Below, one piece after another: positions 1-5,832 of a stretch of DNA of 7,348 bases. The position numbers and the translations under genes are program-made. How positions within the stretch are numbered: the stretch's first letter is position 1; each line of letters begins with the position of its first letter. Below the pieces are notes generated by a model that was given only the letters and a program-made list of their open reading frames with translations, ran no database searches and was not told where the DNA came from. Source of the DNA: an uncultured Atopobium sp. (GTDB taxonomy: Bacteria > Actinomycetota > Coriobacteriia > Coriobacteriales > Atopobiaceae); contig CAKAPZ010000048.1 of assembly GCA_916720015.1 (NCBI GenBank), forward strand, positions 1 through 7,348, given 5' to 3'.

Positions 1-159
1 ATCCTGCACCTTGGAAGCACTCCTCAGACCCTCAAGCGCTCTCTTGAGCTTGCTGGATACCCTGTTGGCCCTGCTCGTTTCCCTGTTACCGAGGTTGTAG
101 AGGGCGTTGACGAGAAGATCTATGCAATGCTTGACCATTACGGAATTGCTCATAACTAA
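1..159 (+). CDS. DHDPS/N-acetylneuraminate lyase family protein, C-terminal fragment
   Basis: Frame 1 is open from the window edge to a TAA and gives the last 52 residues of a protein whose start lies outside. The segment with STPQTLKRSLELAGYPVGPA resembles the C-terminal helices of the dihydrodipicolinate synthase/N-acetylneuraminate lyase superfamily, where a helix of the type 'KAALELLGLPVGPVR' precedes a short final helix. These enzymes are class I (Schiff-base) TIM-barrel aldolases or dehydratases acting on pyruvate-derived keto acids in the cytoplasm. The catalytic Lys, Tyr and GxxGE motif are not in this fragment, so the substrate cannot be told: it could be DapA, NanA or a keto-deoxy-sugar-acid enzyme. 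The next gene is another pyruvate-type aldolase 72 nt downstream on the same strand with no terminator between. This suggests a shared sugar-acid or keto-acid pathway rather than lysine synthesis, but that is inference. Confidence 0.72.
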   Translation: MLHLGSTPQTLKRSLELAGYPVGPARFPVTEVVEGVDEKIYAMLDHYGIAHN

Positions 160-170
160 GTATCAAAAAT

Positions 171-185
171 GACGGGTTTCTCGCC
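171..185 (-). repeat. Isolated inverted copy of the 12-bp repeat motif
   Basis: The reverse complement reads GGCGAGAAACCCGTC. Its first 13 bases match the first unit and following base of the tandem array at 7185-7280, and its GAGAAACCCGTC part matches the array's consensus junction. It lies between the two aldolase genes. Part of it forms the left arm of a hairpin: TCTCGC (179-184) can pair with GCGAGA (202-207), extended by GT/AC past one mismatch, with a 17-nt loop. That hairpin ends just before the ribosome binding site of the downstream aldolase, so it might affect translation or mRNA processing. Confidence 0.5.
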
Positions 186-231
186 AGCTCAATAGGGTAG
201 TGCGAGATACGTTTACAAGGAGATGTTGTAT

Positions 232-882
232 ATGAAGATGCAGAAAGCTGCTGTTTCTCAGGCACTGGTTGATACCTGTGCGTTTGCAGTTGTTCGCGTC
301 CCAACGGTTGAGCGTGGTATTGAAATTGCCGAGGGCCTTGCAGAGGGCGGCGTTCATGCAATGGAGATCAGCTATACCCTGTCAAATGCCGGCGAGGTTA
401 TTGATGCAATTAGAGAGCGTCTTGGTAATAAGATGATTGTTGGTGCAGGTACTGTTATGGAGCCAACAACTGCTCGTCTTGCTATTATGGCCGGCGCACA
501 GTTCATTGTTGCTAACTGCGGCTCTGACGAGGTTGCTCGTATGTGCAACCTGTATCAGATTCCTTATGCACCTGGCTGCACTACTATGACTGAGGCAAAC
601 CACAGCCTTGAGATGGGCGCTGCCTTTATTAAGTGTTTCCCAATCTCTAACGTCTACGGCCCTGAACTGGTCAATCTTTTTAAGACCCCAACTCCTTGGA
701 TGCCTTTGATGGCTTCTGGCGGCATTAACCTTGATAACCTTGCTGAGTGGCTTGAGCGCGGCGTTGACTGCTGCGGCATGGGAAGCCTGCTTACCAAGGG
801 TTCAAAAGAGGAGATTGCAGCTAATGCAGCCAAGGTTCGTGCCATCATTGATGAGACACGTGCAAAGATGCAGACTGCGTAA
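232..882 (+). CDS. KDPG/KHG-type class I aldolase (2-dehydro-3-deoxy-phosphogluconate / 4-hydroxy-2-oxoglutarate aldolase family)
   Basis: This is a cytoplasmic TIM-barrel aldolase of 216 residues, the usual length for the Eda family. It should cleave a 2-keto-4-hydroxy acid (KDPG or 4-hydroxy-2-oxoglutarate) into pyruvate plus an aldehyde. Visible landmarks, numbered from this start, are Glu45 (MEIS, general base), GAGTV at 71-75, PG at 114-115, the Schiff-base Lys134 in IKCFP, SGGI at 162-165, and Ser185 in GMGS, in the phosphate/distal-acid pocket. These line up closely with E. coli Eda Glu45, Lys133 and Ser184. By my alignment the position of Eda Arg49, which binds the substrate carboxylate, is Thr here, so I leave substrate and symbol open. 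I chose this ATG because AAGGAG (217-222) sits 9 nt before it; the ATG at 223 abuts that site with no spacing and would add MLY. It is probably co-transcribed with the upstream gene and ends at the terminator at 951. Confidence 0.9.
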   Translation: MKMQKAAVSQALVDTCAFAVVRVPTVERGIEIAEGLAEGGVHAMEISYTLSNAGEVIDAIRERLGNKMIVGAGTVMEPTTARLAIMAGAQFIVANCGSDEVARMCNLYQIPYAPGCTTMTEANHSLEMGAAFIKCFPISNVYGPELVNLFKTPTPWMPLMASGGINLDNLAEWLERGVDCCGMGSLLTKGSKEEIAANAAKVRAIIDETRAKMQTA

Positions 883-904
883 CAGGTGTAGAGCTACCTT
901 GCAG

Positions 905-916
905 GTGACGTATAAC
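905..916 (+). repeat. 12-bp direct repeat, copy A (GTGACGTATAAC)
   Basis: This perfect 12-mer recurs at 998-1009. The copies are 93 nt apart and flank the terminator at 951. It lies just after the aldolase stop codon. It contains TATAAC, which resembles a -10 element, but I see no good -35 upstream, so a promoter is not claimed. It could be a protein-binding site or the trace of a small duplication. Confidence 0.5.
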
Positions 917-950
917 TAACTCTCAACAGCGTTTTTCTCGCGATTTTTAG

Positions 951-983
951 ACCGCCTCTTCAGTAGAGAAGAGGCGGTTTTTC
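951..983 (+). terminator. Rho-independent terminator after the aldolase gene
   Basis: A perfect 10-bp stem, ACCGCCTCTT paired with AAGAGGCGGT, encloses an 8-nt loop (961-968) and runs directly into a T-tract. It separates the aldolase transcription unit from ftsEX. Confidence 0.92.
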
Positions 984-997
984 TGTGGATGAACTGC

Positions 998-1009
998 GTG
1001 ACGTATAAC
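998..1009 (+). repeat. 12-bp direct repeat, copy B (GTGACGTATAAC)
   Basis: Second copy of the 12-mer at 905-916. It lies about 14 nt upstream of the proposed extended -10 of ftsE, roughly where a -35 element or an activator/repressor site would be. This makes a regulatory role possible but unproven. Confidence 0.5.
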
Positions 1010-1022
1010 ATACCTGCACTTT

Positions 1023-1031
1023 TGGTAAAAT
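1023..1031 (+). promoter_or_regulatory. Candidate extended -10 promoter for ftsEX
   Basis: TGGTAAAAT fits an extended -10 (TGn plus TAAAAT, 5 of 6 to TATAAT), 42 nt before the ftsE start codon. The -35 region at about 1003-1008 is poor, as tolerated with an extended -10. The same 10-mer TTTTGGTAAA occurs before the permease gene (4119-4128), which supports its being a promoter element. Prediction only. Confidence 0.4.
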
Positions 1032-1073
1032 AAACTCTGTATCTGTCTCTTCGGAGTAAGAAAAGGAGCAACT

Positions 1074-2102
1074 GTGGCTAATCATTTTCGCACTGATGAG
1101 CAACAGGAGTCCTCGTTTGATGACCGTTTTGGGGTAATTTCTCAGGATGATCTGAACCAGCTTGACCAGCAAGACGTTGTGGCTGATCAAGTTGAAACCC
1201 AGGACTTTTCTGCTGATGTGCCAGTGGCCCAGGCTGCTGAACCTGTAACAACTGTATCTGATCCATTTGCTTCAGGAGTAGAGCCTGTACACGTGGTAAC
1301 TGCTGAACAGCAAAATAACCCTGAGCAGGCGCCTCTTGATCGCGCAAAGTTCTTTGCTGACCTTGCTCAAGACGCACCTCAGGTTGAGCGCACTGGTACT
1401 CCTACCATCTCTTTTAAGGGTGCCTCGCTTGTGTATCCATCACAGCCAAACCGCCCAGCACTGGATAACATCAGCGCTGATATCTACCCAGGCGAGTTTG
1501 TCTTTGTAGTTGGACACTCTGGTTCCGGTAAGTCGTCTCTCTTGCGCCTTATTACGCGCGAGCAGAAGGCAACTCACGGACAGGTTATTGTTGCTGGTCA
1601 GGATCTTACGCGCATGCGTAACTCCAAGGTTCCGTATCTGCGCCGCCAGATTGGTACCGTCTTCCAGGACTTTAAGCTTCTGCCCGATAAGACCGTCTAT
1701 GAGAACGTTTCTTTTGCACTTGAGTGCATTGGCAAGCCTCGTTCTGTTATTAAGGTGCAGGTTCCTGAGGTTCTGCGTCTGGTAGGCCTTGGCCAGAAGA
1801 TGGACGCTTACCCAGACCAGCTTTCCGGCGGTGAGCAGCAGCGTGTTTCTGTTGCTCGTGCAATGGTTAACCGCCCACCACTGCTTATCTGCGACGAGCC
1901 TACGGGTAACTTGGACCCAGCAATTTCTTTGGGCATCATGAAGCTTCTTGACCGCATTAACCGTGCGGGCACTACGGTTGTAATGGCAACACACGATCGC
2001 GAGATGGTTGACTCTATGCGCAAGCGCGTTATCGCACTTGAGGCTGGTCACATTGTCCGCGACCAGGAGAAGGGAGGCTATGGCTACTATGGGGCTCTCT
2101 AA
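1074..2102 (+). CDS. ftsE: Cell division ATP-binding protein FtsE, with long N-terminal extension
   Basis: FtsE is the cytoplasmic ATPase of the FtsEX complex, which sits at the division septum and activates peptidoglycan hydrolases. The ABC core (about residues 109-342) is complete: Walker A GHSGSGKS at 147-154, Q-loop Gln198, signature LSGGEQQ at 250-256, Walker B LLICDEP at 270-276, and H-loop His307. The tail VRDQEKGGYGYYGAL is FtsE-like. FtsE is usually about 220-230 residues; this one is 342 because about 108 residues precede the core. That extension is low-complexity, rich in Asp, Glu and Gln, and looks disordered. It is probably real: AAAAGGAG (1061-1068) lies 5 nt before the GTG start, and I see no suitable start codon just ahead of the core. 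It overlaps ftsX by 14 nt, implying translational coupling. The family assignment is firm; the role of the extension is unknown. Confidence 0.95.
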   Translation: MANHFRTDEQQESSFDDRFGVISQDDLNQLDQQDVVADQVETQDFSADVPVAQAAEPVTTVSDPFASGVEPVHVVTAEQQNNPEQAPLDRAKFFADLAQDAPQVERTGTPTISFKGASLVYPSQPNRPALDNISADIYPGEFVFVVGHSGSGKSSLLRLITREQKATHGQVIVAGQDLTRMRNSKVPYLRRQIGTVFQDFKLLPDKTVYENVSFALECIGKPRSVIKVQVPEVLRLVGLGQKMDAYPDQLSGGEQQRVSVARAMVNRPPLLICDEPTGNLDPAISLGIMKLLDRINRAGTTVVMATHDREMVDSMRKRVIALEAGHIVRDQEKGGYGYYGAL

Positions 2103-3015
2103 TTTTGGATACTCTCTGCGTGAGGCCGGAAGCCACTTTAGAAGGAACTGGTCTACCGCTCTTGGTGCAATCGTAACCATCTTCTTGTCACTGTTCATCA
2201 TCGGCTTGTTTATTCTTGGCTCCGCTCTTATCGAGAACATGGTAGGAAGTGTCGAGAATCGCGTTACTATCCAGGCATTTCTTTCTGATGATGCAGATCA
2301 GTCTGCAGTAACTGCTTTCCAGCAAGAGGTTCAGAGCTGGGATACGGTTGAGTCCGTAACCTATAAGAGCAAAGATCAGGCTCTTGAGGAGTATCGCACT
2401 ACCATGAGCTACCGCAATGCTTCCGATGCGGTTTCTGCTCTTGATGGTCAGAATCCTATTCCTGCATCTCTTGTGATTAAGCTCAAGGACCCTAAGGATG
2501 TTCAAGACGTTGCCCAGCGCATTGCCTCTTCATCATCTTTTGCAGCAATTGCTGATAATAAGAGCAATCCATCTGGTGATGTTCAGTATGGTCGCGAGAC
2601 CGTTGAGCGTCTGTTCAGCGTAACAGCATACATTCGTATCGGCGCTATCGGCCTTGTTGGACTTCTGGTGTTTGTTGCCTTTGTCTTTATTAACAACACC
2701 ATTCGCCTTGCTATTAATGCTCGCCGTCGTGAGATTGCAATCATGCGTCTGGTCGGTGCATCTAACGGCTTTATTCGCGGACCATTCCTTATGGAAGGTG
2801 TGCTTGAGGCACTTATCGGCGCTCTTCTCGCCATTGCTGTTTTGGTTGTTGGAGCCCACATGCTTCTTCCTGTAATGGCAGAGAGCATGACCTTCTTGAC
2901 CTTTGCTATTCCAACAACGGTCATGCTGGGCATGAGCGGCCTTTTGCTGCTCCTTGGCCTGCTGCTGGGACTCTTTGGTTCTGCTATTGCTATGGGCCGC
3001 TACCTGAAGGCATAG
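2089..3015 (+). CDS. ftsX: Cell division protein FtsX (FtsEX transmembrane subunit)
   Basis: FtsX is the membrane partner of FtsE. It passes the ATPase conformational change to a cell-wall hydrolase outside the membrane. The 308-residue protein has the standard four-helix layout: a basic N-terminus (REAGSHFRRNW), TM1 about 23-45, an extracellular domain about 50-180, TM2 about 183-203, TM3 about 235-260 and TM4 about 275-302. The segment from NTIRLAINARRREIAIMRLV through GASNGFIRGPFLMEG (203-237) is the typical FtsX signature. The start is uncertain. GGAGG (2073-2077) is 11 nt before this ATG but only 2 nt before the alternative ATG at 2080, which would add MAT. The gene begins inside ftsE and ends at its own terminator. 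No hydrolase partner gene is in the window. Confidence 0.94.
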   Translation: MGLSNFGYSLREAGSHFRRNWSTALGAIVTIFLSLFIIGLFILGSALIENMVGSVENRVTIQAFLSDDADQSAVTAFQQEVQSWDTVESVTYKSKDQALEEYRTTMSYRNASDAVSALDGQNPIPASLVIKLKDPKDVQDVAQRIASSSSFAAIADNKSNPSGDVQYGRETVERLFSVTAYIRIGAIGLVGLLVFVAFVFINNTIRLAINARRREIAIMRLVGASNGFIRGPFLMEGVLEALIGALLAIAVLVVGAHMLLPVMAESMTFLTFAIPTTVMLGMSGLLLLLGLLLGLFGSAIAMGRYLKA

Positions 3016-3092
3016 CAACTAGGCAACCTGGTGCTTCAATTGTTAAAGAGAAGTATCAATTAAGAAAGTTTTTTGCATAAAGATTGCAAGGT

Positions 3093-3126
3093 AAGACCTC
3101 GTGAAAACCGTTCACGGGGTCTTTTT
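3093..3126 (+). terminator. Rho-independent terminator after ftsX
   Basis: A 13-bp stem, AAGACCTCGTGAA with TTCACGGGGTCTT, has one T·G wobble and a 5-nt loop (3106-3110), followed by a run of five T. It ends the ftsEX unit and isolates it from the LysR gene. Confidence 0.92.
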
Positions 3127-3135
3127 ACGTTGAAC
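3126..3135 (+). repeat. Shared intergenic motif TACGTTGAAC, copy 1
   Basis: Found right after the ftsX terminator, upstream of the LysR gene. The exact 10-mer recurs at 5759-5768 before the amidohydrolase, and a one-base-shorter form TACGTTAAC occurs at 4081-4089 before the permease. One copy per gap of this gene cluster suggests a common regulator site. Confidence 0.35.
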
Positions 3136-3140
3136 GGTAT

Positions 3141-3169
3141 TTACCAATTTGCAGGTAGGATGATATTTT
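3141..3169 (+). promoter_or_regulatory. Candidate promoter of the LysR-type regulator gene
   Basis: TTACCA (3141-3146; 4 of 6 to TTGACA) is followed after 17 nt by TATTTT (3164-3169; 4 of 6 to TATAAT), with a TG dinucleotide placed as in an extended -10. It lies downstream of the ftsX terminator and about 33 nt before the ribosome binding site. Matches are moderate, so this is a prediction. Confidence 0.33.
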
Positions 3170-3212
3170 TAAGGGTGAATTATTAGGCCACGTACTTGAA
3201 TGGGGGCCAAGT

Positions 3213-4061
3213 ATGGAGACCAACCTGCACAAATTCCAGGCTTTTACTTCCGCGGCGTATCACAGTAGCTTTACGGTGGCGGCAGAAGAGCTGGGATGCA
3301 CTCAGTCGTCTATTAGTCGCATGGTGGCAAGTCTAGAAAAAGAATGGGATGTCCGCTTGTTTAACAGACATGGCGGCTATGTAAGTCTGACTCCTGAGGG
3401 AAAGACGCTTTTGCCTGTTGCAGAAGAGGTGTGCCAGGCATACAGCAAGTTGAGCAATCAAGTGAATCGCGTCAGCGCCATTGAGATGGGCGATCTTGTT
3501 ATCGCAGCGCCTTCGAGCTTTCTTTCACGAGCACTGCCAGGTCATTTGAAGAAGTACATGACCGATCATCCAAACATCAAAGTTGAAGTTATTGAGTGTA
3601 CGTATGGAGAAGCCCTGCGTCTTATTAGCAAGGGTAAGGTGGATATTAGTTTTACTATGACTCGCGCAACTGAGCAGGGATTTACTTCAACTTTATTTGA
3701 TCATGATGAGGTTATTGTTGTTTCTCAAAAGGGACATTACGAGAAGGACCTTGAGACAATTCCTGTTAAGCGTCTTATTGAAGAACCCTTTATTGTTGAT
3801 ATTGAGACAGCTCCTCTGCTTCAGAAGCAGCTCAAAAACGCACGTATGACATTTGCATCATCGGATTCATTCACCATTATGTCCATGGTAGAGTCGGGTC
3901 TTGGTGTAAGTTTGTTGCCACTTGAGGCAACAAAAGGTACAAATTTTGATATTGATGTACATCATCTAGAAACTCCCGTACATCGTAATGTCTTTATTAC
4001 ACATCGTGTAAAAGGCGAGATGTCGCGCACTACAGAAGAGTTTTTAAAGTATTTGGGTTAA
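3213..4061 (+). CDS. LysR-family transcriptional regulator
   Basis: A DNA-binding regulator of 282 residues, slightly short for the LysR family (about 290-310). The N-terminal winged helix-turn-helix covers about 1-60. Its typical pattern is FQAFTSAAYHSSFTVAAEEL, then the recognition helix with TQSSISRMVASLE, and the wing region RLFNRHGGYVSLTPEG. A linker helix (about 62-88) leads to the two-lobed effector-binding domain (about 92-280), with GDLVIAAPSSF, a KGKVDISFT hinge segment and ESGLGVSLLP near the C-terminus. The ATG follows GGGGG (3202-3206) by 6 nt. It sits on the same strand upstream of the permease and hydrolase genes, which are its likely targets; LysR-box-like elements precede both. 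The effector cannot be read from sequence. The gene looks more AT-rich than the two genes after it. Confidence 0.93.
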   Translation: METNLHKFQAFTSAAYHSSFTVAAEELGCTQSSISRMVASLEKEWDVRLFNRHGGYVSLTPEGKTLLPVAEEVCQAYSKLSNQVNRVSAIEMGDLVIAAPSSFLSRALPGHLKKYMTDHPNIKVEVIECTYGEALRLISKGKVDISFTMTRATEQGFTSTLFDHDEVIVVSQKGHYEKDLETIPVKRLIEEPFIVDIETAPLLQKQLKNARMTFASSDSFTIMSMVESGLGVSLLPLEATKGTNFDIDVHHLETPVHRNVFITHRVKGEMSRTTEEFLKYLG

Positions 4062-4071
4062 AGATTGATAC

Positions 4072-4092
4072 ATAGTTGTGTACGTTAACTAT
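4072..4092 (+). promoter_or_regulatory. Putative LysR-type operator (ATAGT-N11-ACTAT)
   Basis: A dyad with perfect 5-bp arms, ATAGT and ACTAT, spaced by 11 nt fits the T-N11-A pattern of LysR-family sites. The arms extend to 6 bp (ATAGTT/AACTAT). It starts 11 nt after the LysR stop codon. If the extended -10 at 4122 is right, it is centred near -55, typical of the LysR recognition site. Much the same element recurs at 5833. Confidence 0.5.
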
Positions 4093-4103
4093 TTGAAAAT
4101 TGC

Positions 4104-4114
4104 ATAACTGTTAT
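4104..4114 (+). promoter_or_regulatory. Short palindrome ATAACTGTTAT in the permease promoter region
   Basis: Perfect 5-bp arms ATAAC/GTTAT surround one central base. The palindrome is 27 nt (about 2.5 helical turns) centre to centre from the preceding LysR-like box and just upstream of the candidate -10. This is where the activation half-site of a LysR regulator usually lies. It could be a separate operator or chance. Confidence 0.35.
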
Positions 4115-4121
4115 TAGATTT

Positions 4122-4130
4122 TGGTAAAGA
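4122..4130 (+). promoter_or_regulatory. Candidate extended -10 promoter for permease operon
   Basis: TGGTAAAGA resembles an extended -10 and sits in a 10-mer TTTTGGTAAA identical to one before ftsE. TTGCAT (4100-4105) is a possible -35 with long 19-nt spacing. An alternative is TTGAAA (4093-4098) with TAGATT (4115-4120) at 16 nt. A weak -35 would suit an activator-dependent promoter. Confidence 0.35.
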
Positions 4131-4136
4131 TGTAAA

Positions 4137-4285
4137 AAGATTTAACTACCGCTCGCGGTTGTAGCTTTCACGCTTACGGGTTTATCTGACGCTCAGAGGG
4201 CGCTACTTCTTTTTTCAAATGGCTTCGGGTGCAAACATAGTCTCATCAAGTTCTTCGTCCGAGTAATTACGGGAAGGAGTGGGAC
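4137..4285 (+). other. Long structured leader upstream of permease
   Basis: About 150 nt of presumed 5' leader with several weak inverted repeats. 4145-4162 folds as AC-ACCG/CGGT-GT around a CTCG loop with one T·T mismatch. GTAGC (4161-4165) can pair with GCTAC (4202-4206). CGCTC (4190-4194) can pair with GGGCG (4198-4202). These overlap, so alternative folds are possible, and a run of six T (4210-4215) follows. That layout resembles an attenuator, but the stems are short. I recognise no known riboswitch class. Its 3' end carries the strong site AAGGAG (4274-4279). Confidence 0.3.
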
Positions 4286-5728
4286 ATGGCAGAAAATGCC
4301 GAGGCACCTGAGATGCAAAAGTCGTTGAGTCTATTCAACTTCTTTACCATCGGATTTGGTGCGATCATTGGTACCGGATGGGTGCTCCTGGTAGGCGACT
4401 GGATGGTTCTTGGTGGAGGACCATTCCCCGCGATGATCGCATTCGCAATTGGCGCAATTTTCCTTGTACCAATTGGATGTGTTTTTGGCGAGCTCACTGC
4501 TGCTATTCCAATTTCTGGTGGCATCATTGAGTACGTCGATAGGACATTCGGCCGCCCAATGGGCTTTTTTACCGGCTGGATGCTTCTTCTGGGCAACGCT
4601 CCACTATGTCCTTGGGAGGCAATTGCTATTTCCACGCTTCTCACCGACCGTTTTGGTGCATTCCCTGTTCTTTCTTGGCTGAGGTCCGTTAAGCTCTACA
4701 CCATTCTTGGTGCAGATGTTTACCTGTGGCCAACAGTTATCGCTCTTTGCTTTGCTATCCTGGTCATCTTCCTTAACTTCAAGGGCGCTGGCGCAGCAGC
4801 TAAGCTTTCGAGCTTCCTGACTAAGGCTCTGCTGACTGGTATGATCCTTGCAATGGTTATCTCCTTTGCAACCGGTTCTCCAAGCAACGGCCTCCCAATC
4901 TTCTCCCAGGCAACTGAGGTTGCAGGTGGTGAGGGAACAAAGGCTACCACCTTCTTTGGTGGCATCATTGCAGTTCTTGTTATGACTCCATTCTTCTACG
5001 CTGGCTTTGACACCATTCCACAGCAGGCAGAAGAGGCTTCTTCTGACCTTGACTGGAAGAAGTTTGGTATCATTCCTGCACTTGCACTTATGGCATCTGG
5101 TGTCTTCTATCTCATCTGCATCTATGCATTCGGAACTATGATTAACTGGCACGAGTTTGTTAAGTCTTCCGTTCCTGCACTTGCAGTTCTCGAGCGCATC
5201 AACCTGTTCTTCTACATTGCAATGCTCATCATTGCAACACTTGGACCTCTGGGCCCAATGAACTCCTTCTTTGGTGCTTCAACTCGTCTGATGCTTGCTC
5301 TTGGTCGTAAGAAGATGCTCCCAGAGGCATTCGCAAAGCTTGACCCTAAGTCCGGCGCACCTCTGACCGCAAACATGTTCATGGCTGGCCTGACCCTTGT
5401 TGGTCCATTCCTTGGTCGCAACATGCTCGTTCCTCTGACCAACGTTGCTTCTCTCGGCTTCATCTTTGCATGCACCATGGCTGGCGTTGCCTGCCTGCGC
5501 CTGCGTCAGACCGAGCCAGACCTGCCTCGTCCTTACAAGGTCAACGGTGGTATCGCAGGTATCATGGCTGCAATTCTTGCTGGTAGTATCATCATCGGCC
5601 TGATGGTTGTTCCTTTCAGCCCTGCAGCTCTGAAGCCAGTTGAGTGGATCATCACCATTTCTTGGATTGTCATTGGTATGGCCATCTTCATGATCTTTGG
5701 TCGTCAGTCTGAGAAGGCAGCAGCATAA
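4286..5728 (+). CDS. APC-superfamily amino acid/amine permease
   Basis: An integral membrane transporter of 480 residues, usual for APC-superfamily (LeuT-fold) permeases, with about 12 hydrophobic segments. TM1 holds the glycine-rich unwound motif in FFTIGFGAIIGTGWVLLVGD (19-38), which contacts the substrate backbone. FGELTAAIPISGGIIEYVDR (67-86) is the conserved TM2-TM3 loop. FYAGFDTIPQQAEEAS (237-252) is the TM6 unwound region. MNSFFGASTRLMLALGR (325-341) and LPRPYKV (413-419) are family landmarks. It should import an amino acid, amine or related compound coupled to H+ or Na+, or exchange it; the substrate is not readable. AAGGAG lies 6 nt before the ATG. It sits between a LysR regulator and an amidohydrolase 137 nt downstream on the same strand, suggesting it feeds substrate to that enzyme. 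Confidence 0.92.
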   Translation: MAENAEAPEMQKSLSLFNFFTIGFGAIIGTGWVLLVGDWMVLGGGPFPAMIAFAIGAIFLVPIGCVFGELTAAIPISGGIIEYVDRTFGRPMGFFTGWMLLLGNAPLCPWEAIAISTLLTDRFGAFPVLSWLRSVKLYTILGADVYLWPTVIALCFAILVIFLNFKGAGAAAKLSSFLTKALLTGMILAMVISFATGSPSNGLPIFSQATEVAGGEGTKATTFFGGIIAVLVMTPFFYAGFDTIPQQAEEASSDLDWKKFGIIPALALMASGVFYLICIYAFGTMINWHEFVKSSVPALAVLERINLFFYIAMLIIATLGPLGPMNSFFGASTRLMLALGRKKMLPEAFAKLDPKSGAPLTANMFMAGLTLVGPFLGRNMLVPLTNVASLGFIFACTMAGVACLRLRQTEPDLPRPYKVNGGIAGIMAAILAGSIIIGLMVVPFSPAALKPVEWIITISWIVIGMAIFMIFGRQSEKAAA

Positions 5729-5731
5729 GTT

Positions 5732-5741
5732 GCTTGCAAGC
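5732..5741 (+). repeat. Perfect 10-bp palindrome GCTTGCAAGC
   Basis: It lies three bases after the permease stop codon. It has no loop and no T-tract, so it is not a terminator. It might be a protein site; chance occurrence is also reasonable. Confidence 0.3.
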
Positions 5742-5758
5742 TCTAAAGGTTTCATCGG

Positions 5759-5768
5759 TACGTTGAAC
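5759..5768 (+). repeat. Shared intergenic motif TACGTTGAAC, copy 3
   Basis: Identical to the 10-mer before the LysR gene and close to TACGTTAAC at 4081-4089. Its AAC begins the left arm of AACTAA (5766-5771), which can pair with TTAGTT (5789-5794) just before a run of seven T (5799-5805). That is at best a weak AT-rich terminator or attenuator. Confidence 0.35.
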
Positions 5769-5800
5769 TAAGCACGTTATTTGTTTCTTTAGTTTGGATT

Positions 5801-5831
5801 TTTTTGCGCCCAAAAAGGGTGGGCGCAAAAA
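5801..5831 (+). repeat. GC-rich hairpin before the amidohydrolase gene
   Basis: An 11-bp perfect stem, TTTTTGCGCCC with GGGCGCAAAAA, has a 9-nt loop (5812-5820). On both strands the stem is preceded by T and followed by A, so there is no downstream T-tract and it does not fit an intrinsic terminator. An internal CCC-AAAAA-GGG fold competes with the main stem. Roles to consider are a processing/stability element separating permease and hydrolase messages, or an operator. Confidence 0.6.
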
Positions 5832-5832
5832 G

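Noticed and set aside
223..231. Upstream ATG as start of the aldolase
   Set aside because: The Shine-Dalgarno sequence ends immediately before it; the ATG at 232 has a proper 9-nt spacing.
2008..2079. Extended upstream reading of ftsX
   Set aside because: Opening the frame at 2008 adds residues unlike any FtsX N-terminus and overlaps ftsE deeply; the ribosome binding site at 2073-2077 marks a later start.
1440..2240. Long minus-strand reading frame (266 codons) opposite ftsE/ftsX
   Set aside because: It is the shadow of two firmly identified genes and resembles no protein family I know.
5801..5831. Intrinsic terminator between permease and amidohydrolase
   Set aside because: No T-tract follows the stem on either strand; a run of A follows instead.
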